Part shown: positions 53,016-62,916 of the stretch, one piece after another
Layout: every line of letters starts with the position of its first letter
Position numbering within the stretch: the first letter of the stretch is position 1
Assembly (NCBI GenBank): GCA_027491195.1
Contig: JAIXWQ010000011.1
Location: 124,001 to 188,000 of the forward strand
Direction of reading: 5' to 3'
From: Cytophagaceae bacterium
GTDB lineage: Bacteria; Bacteroidota; Bacteroidia; Cytophagales; Spirosomataceae
Length of the DNA: 64,000 nt
The notes under the pieces: generated by a model
What the model was told of the DNA's origin: nothing
The model's database searches: none
The model's input: only the letters and a program-made list of their open reading frames with translations
Position numbers and translations under genes: made by a program

Positions 53016-54632
53016 TTATTTCAAAGCTGCTCTTTGGGCTTTCACCGCAGGATCAGTAATAAACTCATCATAGGTCATCAACTTATCTAATTGACCTTTA
53101 GATCCGATTTCAATGACACGATTAGCCACCGTGTTTGTTAATTGGTGGTCATGGCAAGTAAATAACATCGTTCCTGGGAATTCTATCATGCCATTGTTCA
53201 AAGCTGTAATCGATTCTAAGTCCAAGTGATTCGTAGGCTCATCAAACAACAATACGTTCGCACCTGATAACATCATGCGCGAGAACATGCAACGTTGTTT
53301 TTCACCTCCAGAGATTACGGTACACTTTTTCAAAGCCTCATCTCCTGAGAATAACATTCGACCTAAGAATCCACGGATGAAACTTTCATCTTTCTCCGTC
53401 GAATATTGGCGTAACCAGTCTACTAGATTCAAGGAATCATCCTCAAAGTATTTGGCATTATCATTAGGCAAATAAGTCTGCGTAGTAGTCACACCCCACT
53501 TAAATTCACCTGTGTAATTCGTGTTTTCACCTGCAAGGATGTCTAATAAGGCGGTAATGGCTAAGGAGTCCTTAGCTAATAAGGCTACTTTATCCCCTTT
53601 GTTAATGGTAAACGAAAGGTTCGTAAATAAAGGAACACCATCATCAGTTTTGGCAGATAAATTCTCTACACTTAATAATTGATCACCCGCCTCTCTTTCT
53701 GGCTTGAAATTAATAAAGGGGTACTTACGAGAAGATGGCTTAATATCATCTACTTGTAATTTATCCAACATTTTCTGGCGAGAGGTTGCTTGTTTCGACT
53801 TCGCTACGTTTGCGGAGAAACGTCGAATAAATTCTTCTAATTCTTTTCGCTTTTCATCCGTTTTCTTATTCTGATCTGTTCGTTGACGTGCGGCTAACTG
53901 TGATGATTCATACCAGAAAGTATAGGTACCACCATATAACTGAATCTTCCCAAAATCGAGGTCAGCAATGTGTGTACATACATTATCTAAGAAGTGACGA
54001 TCGTGAGAAACCACAATCACCGTATTTTTGAAGTTCATCAAATAGCCTTCTAACCACAAGATGGAATCAATGTCCAAGTTATTCGTAGGCTCATCTAACA
54101 ATAGAATGTCCGGGTTTCCAAATAAAGCTTGTGCTAACAAAACCTTCACTTTATCGGATCCATTTAAATCTTTCAATAAAGTATAATGTAGGTCAGCTGA
54201 AATACCCAAGCCCCCTAACAAGGATCCAGCCTCTGACTCCGCTTCCCAACCATTTAATTCAGCAAATTCAGCTTCTAAATCTGCCGCTTTATTTCCATCC
54301 TCTTCTGTAAAATCCTCTTTCAAATAAATCGCATCCTTCTCTAACATAATGTCATAGAGGCGTTTATTACCCATAATGACCGTCTGTAACACTTCTACCT
54401 CCTCGTATTCGAAATGATTTTGCTTCAAAATCGACATACGTTCTCCTGGATTCATCGAAACTGAACCTGTTTGCGATTCAATTTCACCGGATAAAATCTT
54501 TAAGAAAGTCGATTTTCCGGCCCCATTTGCACCGATTAAACCATAACAGTTACCCTCGGTAAACTTGATATTCACTTCTTCAAAAAGAACTCTTTTCCCA
54601 AAACGAAGGGACACATTAGATACTTGCAACAT
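53016..54632 (-). CDS. ABC-F family ATPase (YbiT-like)
   Basis: A 538-aa soluble protein with two ABC cassettes joined by a charged linker, the layout of ABC-F factors that act on stalled ribosomes. Cassette 1 has Walker A GANGAGKSTFLKIL and Walker B ILLLDEPTNNLD, with a variant signature LNGSDK. Cassette 2 has ISGGEKQRC and VLLFDEPTNHLD, but its Walker A reads LAKDSLAITAL, without the usual GxxGxGK. The YbiT-like branch in Bacteroidota often shows such a weak second P-loop. It is monocistronic and divergent from the DUF3822 gene. Confidence 0.9.
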   Translation of the reverse strand: MLQVSNVSLRFGKRVLFEEVNIKFTEGNCYGLIGANGAGKSTFLKILSGEIESQTGSVSMNPGERMSILKQNHFEYEEVEVLQTVIMGNKRLYDIMLEKDAIYLKEDFTEEDGNKAADLEAEFAELNGWEAESEAGSLLGGLGISADLHYTLLKDLNGSDKVKVLLAQALFGNPDILLLDEPTNNLDIDSILWLEGYLMNFKNTVIVVSHDRHFLDNVCTHIADLDFGKIQLYGGTYTFWYESSQLAARQRTDQNKKTDEKRKELEEFIRRFSANVAKSKQATSRQKMLDKLQVDDIKPSSRKYPFINFKPEREAGDQLLSVENLSAKTDDGVPLFTNLSFTINKGDKVALLAKDSLAITALLDILAGENTNYTGEFKWGVTTTQTYLPNDNAKYFEDDSLNLVDWLRQYSTEKDESFIRGFLGRMLFSGDEALKKCTVISGGEKQRCMFSRMMLSGANVLLFDEPTNHLDLESITALNNGMIEFPGTMLFTCHDHQLTNTVANRVIEIGSKGQLDKLMTYDEFITDPAVKAQRAALK

Positions 54633-54719
54633 AGGAGCTGGATTAAATAGGGTGCAAAATTACTAATTTTGAAGGCGATTATCATATTTTTTTTGCAATT
54701 TCGAATCGAATATTAGACT

Positions 54720-55325
54720 ATGGATCCTTCGATTTCGAGTGAAACCTTGCATCTTCGACTAAGCGCGGAGAATTTTCGGGAGCAATTACAGGCTCAACCG
54801 AAGAAGGATCCCCGTATTGTTTCCGTTCAGATTGAAATCTCAAATGAACTTTTCTTGCTTATTCCGCATAGCTATGATTCGGTCACTTACCGCCTAGGTT
54901 TTTTAGAGAAAGCGCTGGGAGAACATGCCTTGGTGGGAAAAGAGATTCACGTTCAACCTATAGAGCAGGAAGGAGCCAATCTTGTTTTTTTAGTCCCTAG
55001 CGACTGGAAAGACCTCATTTCAGCGCATTTCCCTTTTGCGAAAATTGAATACACTCACCTGCTAGCAAAATGTTTCATGAAGAAGGAGCAACAATTAACG
55101 CTGTTTGTATTCGGGAATTTAGCTTTTGCGAGTCTTTATCAGTCTCAAAAATTACAATTAGCGAATGTATTCCCCTTTGAAACTCCTATTGAATTAGCCT
55201 TTTATTTACAATCTATCCGTGACGCCTTTTCATTAAACTGGAATTTGTATCCTCCCCTTTTGGTAGCAGGATCAGAAGAAATTTCAGATGCTCACCTTTA
55301 TCAAATCCCTTATGTCTCATCCTAA
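54720..55325 (+). CDS. DUF3822 family protein
   Basis: A 201-aa protein with an ASKHA-like beta pattern (VSVQIEISNELFLLIPHSYD near the start; 'LTLFVFGNLAFASLYQSQKL' in the second half). DUF3822 proteins of Bacteroidota lie directly upstream of coaD, as here, and their function is unknown. This copy is shorter than the 250 or more residues I expect for the family. Its last 14 nt overlap coaD. Confidence 0.72.
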   Translation: MDPSISSETLHLRLSAENFREQLQAQPKKDPRIVSVQIEISNELFLLIPHSYDSVTYRLGFLEKALGEHALVGKEIHVQPIEQEGANLVFLVPSDWKDLISAHFPFAKIEYTHLLAKCFMKKEQQLTLFVFGNLAFASLYQSQKLQLANVFPFETPIELAFYLQSIRDAFSLNWNLYPPLLVAGSEEISDAHLYQIPYVSS

Positions 55326-55770
55326 AAAAGCATTTTTCCCTGGTTCGTTTGATCCATTTACTAAAGGACATGAAGATATTGTGTTGAGAGCATTAGCGCT
55401 TTTTGACGAGGTAATTATCGGCATAGGCCAAAACTCCTCTAAATCACGCTACTTCCCTTTGGCTAAAATGGAAGAATATATTCGCAAGACATTCGAAGGA
55501 AAGCCTGTAAGTGTGGTGACCTATCAAAATCTTACAGCCAATGTTGCTCATGAATATGGAGCTAAATTTATTGTCAGAGGATTACGAAATACGACAGATT
55601 TCGAGTACGAAAACTCCATTTCACAAGTGAATAGACACATTCACAATGAGCTAGAAACGGTATTTTTAATTACATCTCCACATCTAGCCCCCATTAGCTC
55701 GACGATTATCCGCGATTTACACCGTTATGGAAGTCCTGTGGACCAATACCTCCCGTATAGCTTAGATTAA
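55312..55770 (+). CDS. coaD: phosphopantetheine adenylyltransferase
   Basis: A 152-aa enzyme that makes dephospho-CoA, the fourth step of CoA synthesis. The nucleotidyl-transferase motif is FFPGSFDPFTKGHEDIV (HxGH-type as KGHE), with FIVRGLRNTTDFEYEN and 'LITSPHLAPISSTIIRDL' near the end. I use ATG 55312 (MSHPKKAFFPGSF), the family N-terminus; eight extra residues upstream would overlap DUF3822 further. It ends 9 nt inside the convergent NUDIX gene. Confidence 0.96.
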   Translation: MSHPKKAFFPGSFDPFTKGHEDIVLRALALFDEVIIGIGQNSSKSRYFPLAKMEEYIRKTFEGKPVSVVTYQNLTANVAHEYGAKFIVRGLRNTTDFEYENSISQVNRHIHNELETVFLITSPHLAPISSTIIRDLHRYGSPVDQYLPYSLD

Positions 55771-56439
55771 TTTAAACTTCTCGATAACATAACGTATGGA
55801 TGAATACGTATTTGTGAGCGCTTGAATTTGCTTCTTCTCATTTAGCCACTCTACCTTTTCGATTCCTTCTTCTATTTGTGGGATTAATTTCCCCGTAAAA
55901 TTAGTCTTCATCGCATACCAACGCGTTTTCTTCAAGACTAACTTGTTTTTATGTGTATAGGTATGGTACGTAGTACAAATCTTGTTACCTAACTCAGCTT
56001 TCACATTGCATTCTTCCTCCACCTCTCTAACGGCCGCAGTTTCGAATTTCTCGTTCTTCTCTAACTTTCCTTTTGGCAAATCCCATTTACCTAAACGAAA
56101 CATCCATAAGACTTCTTGTTGTTGATTAACCACCACACCCCCAGCTGCTTCAACTAAAGAATACATCTTGATAATGCGTGATTTATAGGTCTTACGATCG
56201 TCAACAATAATATAAAGCGCATGGAAATGAACACCTGATTTAGCATGAAGATTCATTAACATCTTCTCGACTTGCTCAATACTTGCATTGATAATGCACG
56301 TGTGTCCACTGAAATTCTCCACTTTCAAAGGAGAAAGTCGCGCGTCTAGGACTAAATCAAAATCCTCTTTAGATGGAATCGCACCTAACTCTTTCTTCTT
56401 CACGATCCTGATCGGTCGATCATCAATAAAAATTACCAT
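55762..56439 (-). CDS. NUDIX hydrolase
   Basis: A 225-aa protein with a C-terminal NUDIX domain: GKLEKNEKFETAAVREVEEE matches G(x5)E(x7)REUxEE, with the last Gly of the box replaced by Asn (ECNV). 'LWMFRLGKWDLPKGKLEKNE' precedes it. The N-terminal 90 residues (MVIFIDDRPIRIVKKKELG) form a separate alpha/beta part seen in Bacteroidota NUDIX proteins. The substrate, probably a nucleoside diphosphate derivative, is unknown. Start ATG 56439 is preferred to an upstream TTG. It overlaps the end of coaD by 9 nt. Confidence 0.88.
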   Translation of the reverse strand: MVIFIDDRPIRIVKKKELGAIPSKEDFDLVLDARLSPLKVENFSGHTCIINASIEQVEKMLMNLHAKSGVHFHALYIIVDDRKTYKSRIIKMYSLVEAAGGVVVNQQQEVLWMFRLGKWDLPKGKLEKNEKFETAAVREVEEECNVKAELGNKICTTYHTYTHKNKLVLKKTRWYAMKTNFTGKLIPQIEEGIEKVEWLNEKKQIQALTNTYSSIRYVIEKFKLI

Positions 56440-56531
56440 CTTTTCAATTTTGTGAGGCAAAAATAGAATTAAATAGTGAAAGATAAACTGAATAAATTAT
56501 TTTTGTAAATAATAATTAACAAACGCCCCTC

Positions 56532-57170
56532 ATGCAAAATTTGACAATTCCACAAGAAGTAGCCCAACACCTTTTAAAGATCCAAGCAATTCAATTACGC
56601 CCAGATCAACCTTTTACTTGGGCATCTGGATGGAATTCTCCTATTTATTGCGACAATCGCGTATCCTTATCTTTTCCTGAGGTTCGCACTTATATCAAAA
56701 ATTGCCTTTCTGCAGCAGTTAAAGCTTATTTCCCTCAAGCCGATATCATTGCAGGTGTCGCAACAGCTGGTATTGCACAAGGCGCACTTGTGTCTGATTT
56801 CTTAGATCTTCCTTTCTGTTATGTTCGTCCTGAGCCTAAAAAACATGGGATGGGAAATCAAATTGAAGGTAAAATTGAAAAAGGCCAAAAAGTGGTCTTA
56901 ATCGAAGACCTCATCTCCACGGGAGGCAGCTCCTTAAAAGCAGCCGAAGCACTTCGTGAGGCAGGTGTCGAGGTATTAGGCATGGTGGCCATTTTTACCT
57001 ACGGTTTCGAAATTGCTACTGAAAACTTCAAGAATGCTAACATCCCATTATACACGTTAAGTGATTATAATGCGCTTATTGAGGAAGCTGTTAAATTAGA
57101 TTACGTGACGGAAACGCAATTATTAACACTTCAAGATTGGCGAATTTCTCCTAGCACTTGGAGAAAATAA
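56532..57170 (+). CDS. pyrE: orotate phosphoribosyltransferase
   Basis: A 212-aa enzyme that converts orotate and PRPP to OMP in pyrimidine synthesis. The PRPP motif is VVLIEDLISTGGSSLKAAEAL, with YVRPEPKKHGMGNQIEG and the N-terminal AIQLRPDQPFTWASGWNSPI. Length is typical. TATTTTTG at 56498-56505 is a likely -7 box. Its stop directly abuts the stop of the convergent dprA. Confidence 0.97.
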   Translation: MQNLTIPQEVAQHLLKIQAIQLRPDQPFTWASGWNSPIYCDNRVSLSFPEVRTYIKNCLSAAVKAYFPQADIIAGVATAGIAQGALVSDFLDLPFCYVRPEPKKHGMGNQIEGKIEKGQKVVLIEDLISTGGSSLKAAEALREAGVEVLGMVAIFTYGFEIATENFKNANIPLYTLSDYNALIEEAVKLDYVTETQLLTLQDWRISPSTWRK

Positions 57171-58238
57171 TCAAACCAACATATATCCATCTCCATTAGT
57201 AGGCTGAATCATACCCATCAGGGCTAAGTTCAGCAGTATTAATGATAAATCCGTTTGCTCGATTTCAGATCGATAAGCTAAGTCGTTAAAAGACAATTGT
57301 CCTTCTCGGTGTAAAAGGGACAATACAGCGGACTCGTTTAAGGTGAATAATTTTTGGCCTAAATCAGGGTGCAACGCGAGTCTATCCGCTGCTTTTTGCC
57401 AATTTAACTCTTGCATCAGATCTTCCCAGGAGGTGTAAATCATCGCTTTATTACTTCGGATAAGTTGATTGCAGCCAATTGAGAACGGACGATTTAAACT
57501 TCCTGGGACAGCAAACACATGTCGATCATAGTTAAAGGCATAATCAGCTGTAATCAAGGCCCCTCCTTTTTCTGCCGCCTCTACGATGACCGTTGCATCT
57601 GAAATACCTGCAATAATTCGATTTCGAACTGGGAAATGATAAGCCGTGGGTGGAATATGCGGCGCATATTCAGATAATAGTGCTCCGTTTTGCAAAATGG
57701 GTTGAACAAATGATCCATTTTCCATCGGATAAATATGCCTAAATCCACCTGCTAAAACCGCAATGGTGGGAACCTGGTTTTCCACGCATGCTTTGTGAAG
57801 TGCAATGTCGATACCTCTAGCAAATCCACTGACGAGAACTACCTCATCTTTTCGGGCGGCCTGAACGAGATCCACTGTCACTTTTTTGCCCACATCACTC
57901 GCATGTCTCGTACCTACGACGGCAACTAGGCGATGACTATTTAAATCTACAGGACCCTTTTTAAAAAGAACCAAAGGCGAATCATAGAGATGTTTTAAAC
58001 GTTGTGGGTAACCCGAATTCTGGAAATACAGAATTTCGACTTGATCTTCTTCGCAAATTAGATACGTTTTATAGGCTTCATCTAAAACCTCCGTAGCGGC
58101 CTGACTATAGGCTGCTAATCGAAATATATCTGATAGATTGGGATAAAATGAGGCTAGTTTGCGCCCTTTTACGGGACCTACGTCTGTAAGATAAGTGAGC
58201 GCTATTTGATAAACTTGAGGCGGATACGTGGTTTTCAT
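57171..58238 (-). CDS. dprA: DNA-processing protein DprA
   Basis: A 355-aa protein that loads RecA on incoming single-stranded DNA during transformation. The Rossmann core is clear: LVAVVGTRHASDVGKKV, LVSGFARGIDIALHKA, TIAVLAGGFRHIYP, FPVRNRIIAGISDATVIVEA, and AFNYDRHVFAVPGSLNRPFS. A C-terminal winged-helix domain (about residues 290-355) is present. It is convergent with pyrE without any gap. Confidence 0.95.
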   Translation of the reverse strand: MKTTYPPQVYQIALTYLTDVGPVKGRKLASFYPNLSDIFRLAAYSQAATEVLDEAYKTYLICEEDQVEILYFQNSGYPQRLKHLYDSPLVLFKKGPVDLNSHRLVAVVGTRHASDVGKKVTVDLVQAARKDEVVLVSGFARGIDIALHKACVENQVPTIAVLAGGFRHIYPMENGSFVQPILQNGALLSEYAPHIPPTAYHFPVRNRIIAGISDATVIVEAAEKGGALITADYAFNYDRHVFAVPGSLNRPFSIGCNQLIRSNKAMIYTSWEDLMQELNWQKAADRLALHPDLGQKLFTLNESAVLSLLHREGQLSFNDLAYRSEIEQTDLSLILLNLALMGMIQPTNGDGYMLV

Positions 58239-58263
58239 CGGATGATTTTTCCGAAACCTACGC

Positions 58264-58593
58264 TTATTCTAAGTCTAAATCTGCCTTCATCCCTTGTAAA
58301 AAATCACGAATATCAGTTAGTTGATTAATGATGTTTTGATGGGGATTTTTTTCTTTTCCTTGGAAATTTAAGGCTTGCTTTGCTCCCTCGATGGTCAAGC
58401 CTCGTTCATCGATTAGATTAACCAAGATCTTGATTTTTTCGATGTCAGAGGGGGTGTATTTACGAATACCAGAACCGGCTCTTTTAGGTGATAAGTGTGG
58501 GAATTGAGTCTCCCAATAGCGAATCTTGGAGGTATTCACCTTGAAGATGGCTGCTACCTCTGAAATAGAATAATATTGCTTGCTTAATTCCAT
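58264..58593 (-). CDS. MerR family transcriptional regulator
   Basis: A 109-aa regulator with the MerR winged helix at residues 1-70: YYSISEVAAIFKVNTSKIRY, the characteristic IRYWE, and SGIRKYTPSDIEKIKILVNL. The C-terminal part is only a short helix (LTDIRDFLQGMKADLD), with no effector-binding domain, as in the short MerR proteins of Bacteroidota. Start ATG 58593 (MELSKQYYSISE) is preferred to 58626. It is 26 nt upstream of dprA and may be cotranscribed. Confidence 0.9.
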   Translation of the reverse strand: MELSKQYYSISEVAAIFKVNTSKIRYWETQFPHLSPKRAGSGIRKYTPSDIEKIKILVNLIDERGLTIEGAKQALNFQGKEKNPHQNIINQLTDIRDFLQGMKADLDLE

Positions 58594-58708
58594 CAATAAT
58601 TTTAAACCCAAAATGGGCTTCTTCAAAAAATAGACTTAATTTTGTAATTCCTTTTTACAGGTGCCTAAGTAAAACTACAAAGGTTCCTTTCATTTTACAA
58701 TAAAACGC

Positions 58709-61333
58709 ATGACCTCTTCTGAGATACGTCAACAATTTTTGGATTTCTTTCAATCAAAAGGCCATTTAATTGTTCCTTCTGCTCCTTTGGTGGCAAAAAA
58801 TGACCCTACCCTATTATTCAATAATTCAGGGATGGCTCAGTTCAAAGATTTTTTCTTAGGAAACGGTACGCCGCCATCGAAGAGAATTGCGGATACCCAA
58901 AAATGCCTTCGTGTTTCAGGAAAGCACAATGACCTAGAGGATGTAGGATTTGATACCTACCACCACACGATGTTTGAAATGTTAGGTAACTGGTCTTTTG
59001 GTGATTATTTCAAAAAAGAGGCCCTTACTTGGTCATGGGAGTTATTAACGGAGGTGTTTAAATTACCTAAAGACCGTATTTATGTTTCGGTCTTTGAAGG
59101 AGATAAAAAAGATGGCGTACCCTTCGATCAGGAGGCTTTTGATATTTGGAAGGCGATTGTAGGTGAAGATCGCATCATCTACGGTAATAAGAAGGACAAT
59201 TTCTGGGAAATGGGTGAGACAGGCCCTTGCGGTCCTTGTTCTGAGATTCACATTGACTTAAGAAACCAAGACGAGGTTGATAAAATATCGGGTAAAAGTT
59301 TAGTAAACGCAGATCATCCACAAGTGGTGGAGATCTGGAATAACGTATTCATGCAGTTTGAGCGTATGGCAGATGGATCATTAGTTCCACTTCCTAACAA
59401 ACACGTGGATACGGGAATGGGCTTTGAGCGTCTTTGTATGGCGATTCAAGGAAAGCAATCGAATTACGATACGGATGTATTCCAAGGTACGATTCAATAT
59501 ATCGCTGCAAAAAGTGGCAAGAAATACGGAAAAGAGAAATGGGCTGATATCGCGATGCGCGTGATTGCGGATCACATTCGTGCGATTGCCTTTACGATTG
59601 CAGATGGTCAACTTCCATCCAATAACAAAGCTGGTTACGTCATTAGACGTATTTTACGTCGTGCGGTGCGCTATGGTTATACCTATTTAGACTTCAAAGA
59701 GCCCTTCCTGCACCTATTAATTCCAGGATTAGCACAGCAATTCAAGGGAGTTTTTGATGAGTTAATCTCTCAGGAAGCCTTTGTCGCTAAAGTAATTTAT
59801 GAAGAAGAAGTATCTTTCCTTCGCACACTTTCAACGGGTTTAATTCGTTTAGATAAATTGATGGAAGATTGCTCGGGGAAAGTTTTGTCAGGCGAAGATG
59901 TATTTGAATTAAACGATACCTACGGATTCCCAGTTGATTTAACCGCCTTAATCGCACGCGAGAAAGGATTGGATATCGATGAGCCAGGATTTAATGCTGC
60001 CTTAAAGGCGCAGAAAGAACGTTCACGCAAAGATGCGGGGGCAAGTGCAGAAGATTGGGTAATCGTCAATGAAGGTGATGAGGTTAGTTTCATCGGATAC
60101 GATTCTAACGAAACGGAAACGCAGGTATTAAAATACCAAAAGATTCAAAATAAAGCGGGTATTCAATACAAAGTCGTATTAGAAACTACGCCTTTCTATG
60201 CGGAATCAGGTGGACAAGTGGGCGATACAGGAACATTAGAATTCCAAAAATCGGGTGTATCTCTTTCCGTTGTTGACACGAAGAAAGAGAACGATTTAAT
60301 CGTTCATATCTTAACCGATGCTCGCATCGAAAGTTTAGCAAGTGAGCCTGTAAAAGCGAGTATTGCTACCTTACGACGTCGTGCTATCACACATCACCAT
60401 AGTTCTACCCACTTAATGCAGGCTGCTTTACAAGAAGTCTTAGGCAAACACGTGGCGCAGAAAGGTAGCTTAGTAAATGAAGATTTATTACGTTTTGACT
60501 TCTCTCACTTCCAAAAAGTGACAGACGAAGAAATCAAGCAAATCGAAAAAATCGTCAACGCGAAGATTGCGGAAAACATTCCCTTGTTAGAAGAACGTAA
60601 TGTTCCGATTGCGGAAGCAAAAAACAAAGGAGCTATGGCCTTGTTTGGCGAAAAATATGGTGATTTTGTTCGGGTTATCACCTTCGATAAAAACTTCTCT
60701 GTAGAACTTTGTGGGGGTACCCACGTACCATCGACTGGTGAGATCGGTTTATTTAAAATTACTTCAGAAAGTTCTGTAGCTACAGGTGTACGTCGTATTG
60801 AAGCGATTACTTCGCAGAAGGCATACGAATTATTAAGTGAACAAGAAGCCCTATTGAATGAAATCAATGAGCTCTTAAAAGCACCTAAAGATCTAATTAA
60901 AGCGGTTGCCACTTTATTAGAAAATAATTCAAGCTTACAGAAAACAGTTTCTGCTTACCAGCAGAAAGAAATTTCTGGTTTGAAGACTGAACTATTGAAA
61001 GAAGTGGTTTCTGGCCCTGTTTCGTCGATCATCAAACAGGTTTCAGCGCCTACGGCTGATGCATTGAAGAACTTGGCTTTTGATTTACAAGAAAACCAAG
61101 ACAACCTATTCGTTCTATTAGCGGCTGAGATAGAAGGAAAAGCAAGTTTAGCGATTTCTATTTCAAAAGCGTTAGTTGAAAGCAAAGGCTTAGATGCTGG
61201 GAAAATCATTCGCGAATTAGCGAAAGAGGTACAAGGTGGTGGCGGTGGTCAACCCTTCCTAGCTACGGCAGGAGGTCAAAATCCAGCAGGTATCACTAAA
61301 TTATTGAGTTTAGCGCCTTCTTATATCGCCTAA
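58709..61333 (+). CDS. alaS: alanyl-tRNA synthetase
   Basis: An 874-aa enzyme that charges tRNA(Ala). The catalytic domain begins SEIRQQFLDFFQSKGHLIVP, with GNWSFGDYFKKEA and GETGPCGPCSEIH. The editing domain carries HHHSSTHLMQAALQ and VELCGGTHVPSTGEIG. The C-terminal part ends in a Gly-rich C-Ala segment (GGGGGQPFLATAGGQNP). Length is normal. pabB follows after 5 nt. Confidence 0.98.
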   Translation: MTSSEIRQQFLDFFQSKGHLIVPSAPLVAKNDPTLLFNNSGMAQFKDFFLGNGTPPSKRIADTQKCLRVSGKHNDLEDVGFDTYHHTMFEMLGNWSFGDYFKKEALTWSWELLTEVFKLPKDRIYVSVFEGDKKDGVPFDQEAFDIWKAIVGEDRIIYGNKKDNFWEMGETGPCGPCSEIHIDLRNQDEVDKISGKSLVNADHPQVVEIWNNVFMQFERMADGSLVPLPNKHVDTGMGFERLCMAIQGKQSNYDTDVFQGTIQYIAAKSGKKYGKEKWADIAMRVIADHIRAIAFTIADGQLPSNNKAGYVIRRILRRAVRYGYTYLDFKEPFLHLLIPGLAQQFKGVFDELISQEAFVAKVIYEEEVSFLRTLSTGLIRLDKLMEDCSGKVLSGEDVFELNDTYGFPVDLTALIAREKGLDIDEPGFNAALKAQKERSRKDAGASAEDWVIVNEGDEVSFIGYDSNETETQVLKYQKIQNKAGIQYKVVLETTPFYAESGGQVGDTGTLEFQKSGVSLSVVDTKKENDLIVHILTDARIESLASEPVKASIATLRRRAITHHHSSTHLMQAALQEVLGKHVAQKGSLVNEDLLRFDFSHFQKVTDEEIKQIEKIVNAKIAENIPLLEERNVPIAEAKNKGAMALFGEKYGDFVRVITFDKNFSVELCGGTHVPSTGEIGLFKITSESSVATGVRRIEAITSQKAYELLSEQEALLNEINELLKAPKDLIKAVATLLENNSSLQKTVSAYQQKEISGLKTELLKEVVSGPVSSIIKQVSAPTADALKNLAFDLQENQDNLFVLLAAEIEGKASLAISISKALVESKGLDAGKIIRELAKEVQGGGGGQPFLATAGGQNPAGITKLLSLAPSYIA

Positions 61334-61338
61334 AATCA

Positions 61339-62307
61339 ATGATTCCTATCCCCTTTTCTCCCTTTAATCAGGTAGCCAAACAGATGGACCTATGGGGCGA
61401 AAAGGGGATTCCTTTTGTCTTTTTGGTGGATTATAGCGGCGAAAATGCTTGGGCAGGGCCTGAAGAAGTAGCTTTAAGTTTAGGAATTACCTTTGCCTTT
61501 GATGCTCCCTTTCTACCATCGGAACCTATAACTTTTCGAAAAAATCCACTCGCAGTCGCTGCCTATTCAGAAAAATTCAACCAGGTACAAGCTGGTTTAC
61601 AAAGAGGGGATTCTTTTTTAGTGAATCTGACGGCAGAAACACCAATTGAGACAGAGCTGAGCATAAAAGAGATCTTCGAGCGAGCAGATGCTCCTTATAA
61701 GATTTTAGTACATGATTTGTTTACCTCCTTTTCCCCAGAAACCTTTGTTCGAATTCAAGGGAATGAAATCACTTCTTATCCCATGAAAGGGACATTAGCC
61801 GTTTCTGAAACAAATAAAGAAGAGGATTTACGCCACGATTATAAAGAGAAAGCTGAACACGCTACCATCGTCGATTTAATTCGAAATGATTTAAGCCAAG
61901 TGGCATTCCCCATTCGAGTGGAGAAATACCAATATATTGAACGTGTGAAGACGCATACGGGGGAACTTTGGCAGATGTCATCCAAAATCACAGGTACTTT
62001 AATGCCTGAATTTGAACGTAAATTCGGTTCTATTCTACTAAAATTATTGCCCGCTGGATCAATTACAGGTGCTCCTAAAAAAGCCACCATGGAATTGATA
62101 AAAAAAGCTGAACAGTATGAGCGAGGATTTTATACCGGAATTATGGGTAAATTTGATGGAACTAACTTCAATTCTGGAGTACTCATTCGATTCATTGAAA
62201 AGAGCACAAAAGGACTGATGTATAAGAGTGGTGGCGGAATAACCGTCTTTTCTGAAGTTCAAAAAGAGTACAACGAATTAATTCAAAAAGTCTATCTACC
62301 CTTCTAA
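61339..62307 (+). CDS. pabB: aminodeoxychorismate synthase component I
   Basis: A 322-aa chorismate-binding enzyme that makes 4-amino-4-deoxychorismate for folate. The C-terminal half has the family motifs: SYPMKGTLAVSETNKEEDLR, IVDLIRNDLSQVA, GSITGAPKKATMELIKKAEQ and ERGFYTGIMGKFDG. It is shorter than E. coli PabB because it lacks most of the N-terminal domain, a common Bacteroidota form. No pabA glutamine amidotransferase is in the window. pabC follows after 1 nt. Confidence 0.92.
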   Translation: MIPIPFSPFNQVAKQMDLWGEKGIPFVFLVDYSGENAWAGPEEVALSLGITFAFDAPFLPSEPITFRKNPLAVAAYSEKFNQVQAGLQRGDSFLVNLTAETPIETELSIKEIFERADAPYKILVHDLFTSFSPETFVRIQGNEITSYPMKGTLAVSETNKEEDLRHDYKEKAEHATIVDLIRNDLSQVAFPIRVEKYQYIERVKTHTGELWQMSSKITGTLMPEFERKFGSILLKLLPAGSITGAPKKATMELIKKAEQYERGFYTGIMGKFDGTNFNSGVLIRFIEKSTKGLMYKSGGGITVFSEVQKEYNELIQKVYLPF

Positions 62308-62308
62308 T

Positions 62309-62908
62309 ATGTTTTCCTTTTTAGAAACGATTTGCATTCAAAACGGTCAAGCACAACATCTTGATTTCCATCAAATGAGGGTAAACGAGACTTTTGAGCA
62401 ATTTTTCTCAGAATGGGAGCCTTTTGATGTGGAAGAATTAGTGGCGGAACAAGTCTTGCCAACGGAAGGAACACATCGATTAAGAATAACTTACCAGGAA
62501 GATCCAGAGACCATCGAAATCCTGCCATACACGAAAAAAGAAGTCAACCGATTCGCCTTAGTCGACACGGGAGAAATTGATTATGGTTTTAAATGGGCTG
62601 AGAGAGGTTTTTTCCAAACATTCTTAGATGCCCATCCGGAAGCAGATGAAGTGATATTTGTGAAAGACGGGAGAATCCAAGATTGCAGTATGGCGAACTT
62701 AGCCTTTCTGAAAGAAGGTATTTGGTATACTCCTGAAGAACCCTTGCATTGGGGAACTACCAGAGCTAGATTAATCATAGAAGAAGAAGTAGAGGAAGCC
62801 GAAATACTAGTAGAGGAATTAGCCAGCTATGAGCGCGTTTGTTTAATCAATGTGTTCAGACCATTAACTGTTGAAAACTCTCTTTCGGTAGCGGAATCTA
62901 TTTTGTAA
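62309..62908 (+). CDS. pabC: aminodeoxychorismate lyase (class IV aminotransferase family)
   Basis: A 199-aa PLP enzyme that releases p-aminobenzoate from aminodeoxychorismate. It belongs to the short Bacteroidota form. YGFKWAERGFFQTF likely holds the PLP lysine, QDCSMANLAFLKEGIWYTPE the 'N-A-F' motif, and GTTRARLIIEEEVEE the cofactor-binding segment. The pairing with pabB, 1 nt apart, supports the folate role over branched-chain transamination. Confidence 0.88.
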   Translation: MFSFLETICIQNGQAQHLDFHQMRVNETFEQFFSEWEPFDVEELVAEQVLPTEGTHRLRITYQEDPETIEILPYTKKEVNRFALVDTGEIDYGFKWAERGFFQTFLDAHPEADEVIFVKDGRIQDCSMANLAFLKEGIWYTPEEPLHWGTTRARLIIEEEVEEAEILVEELASYERVCLINVFRPLTVENSLSVAESIL

Positions 62909-62916
62909 ATTAAATC

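Noticed and set aside
57171-58593. A natural-competence gene cluster around dprA
   Set aside because: Only dprA is present, next to a short MerR regulator and pyrE; no com genes are nearby, so it is an isolated housekeeping gene here.
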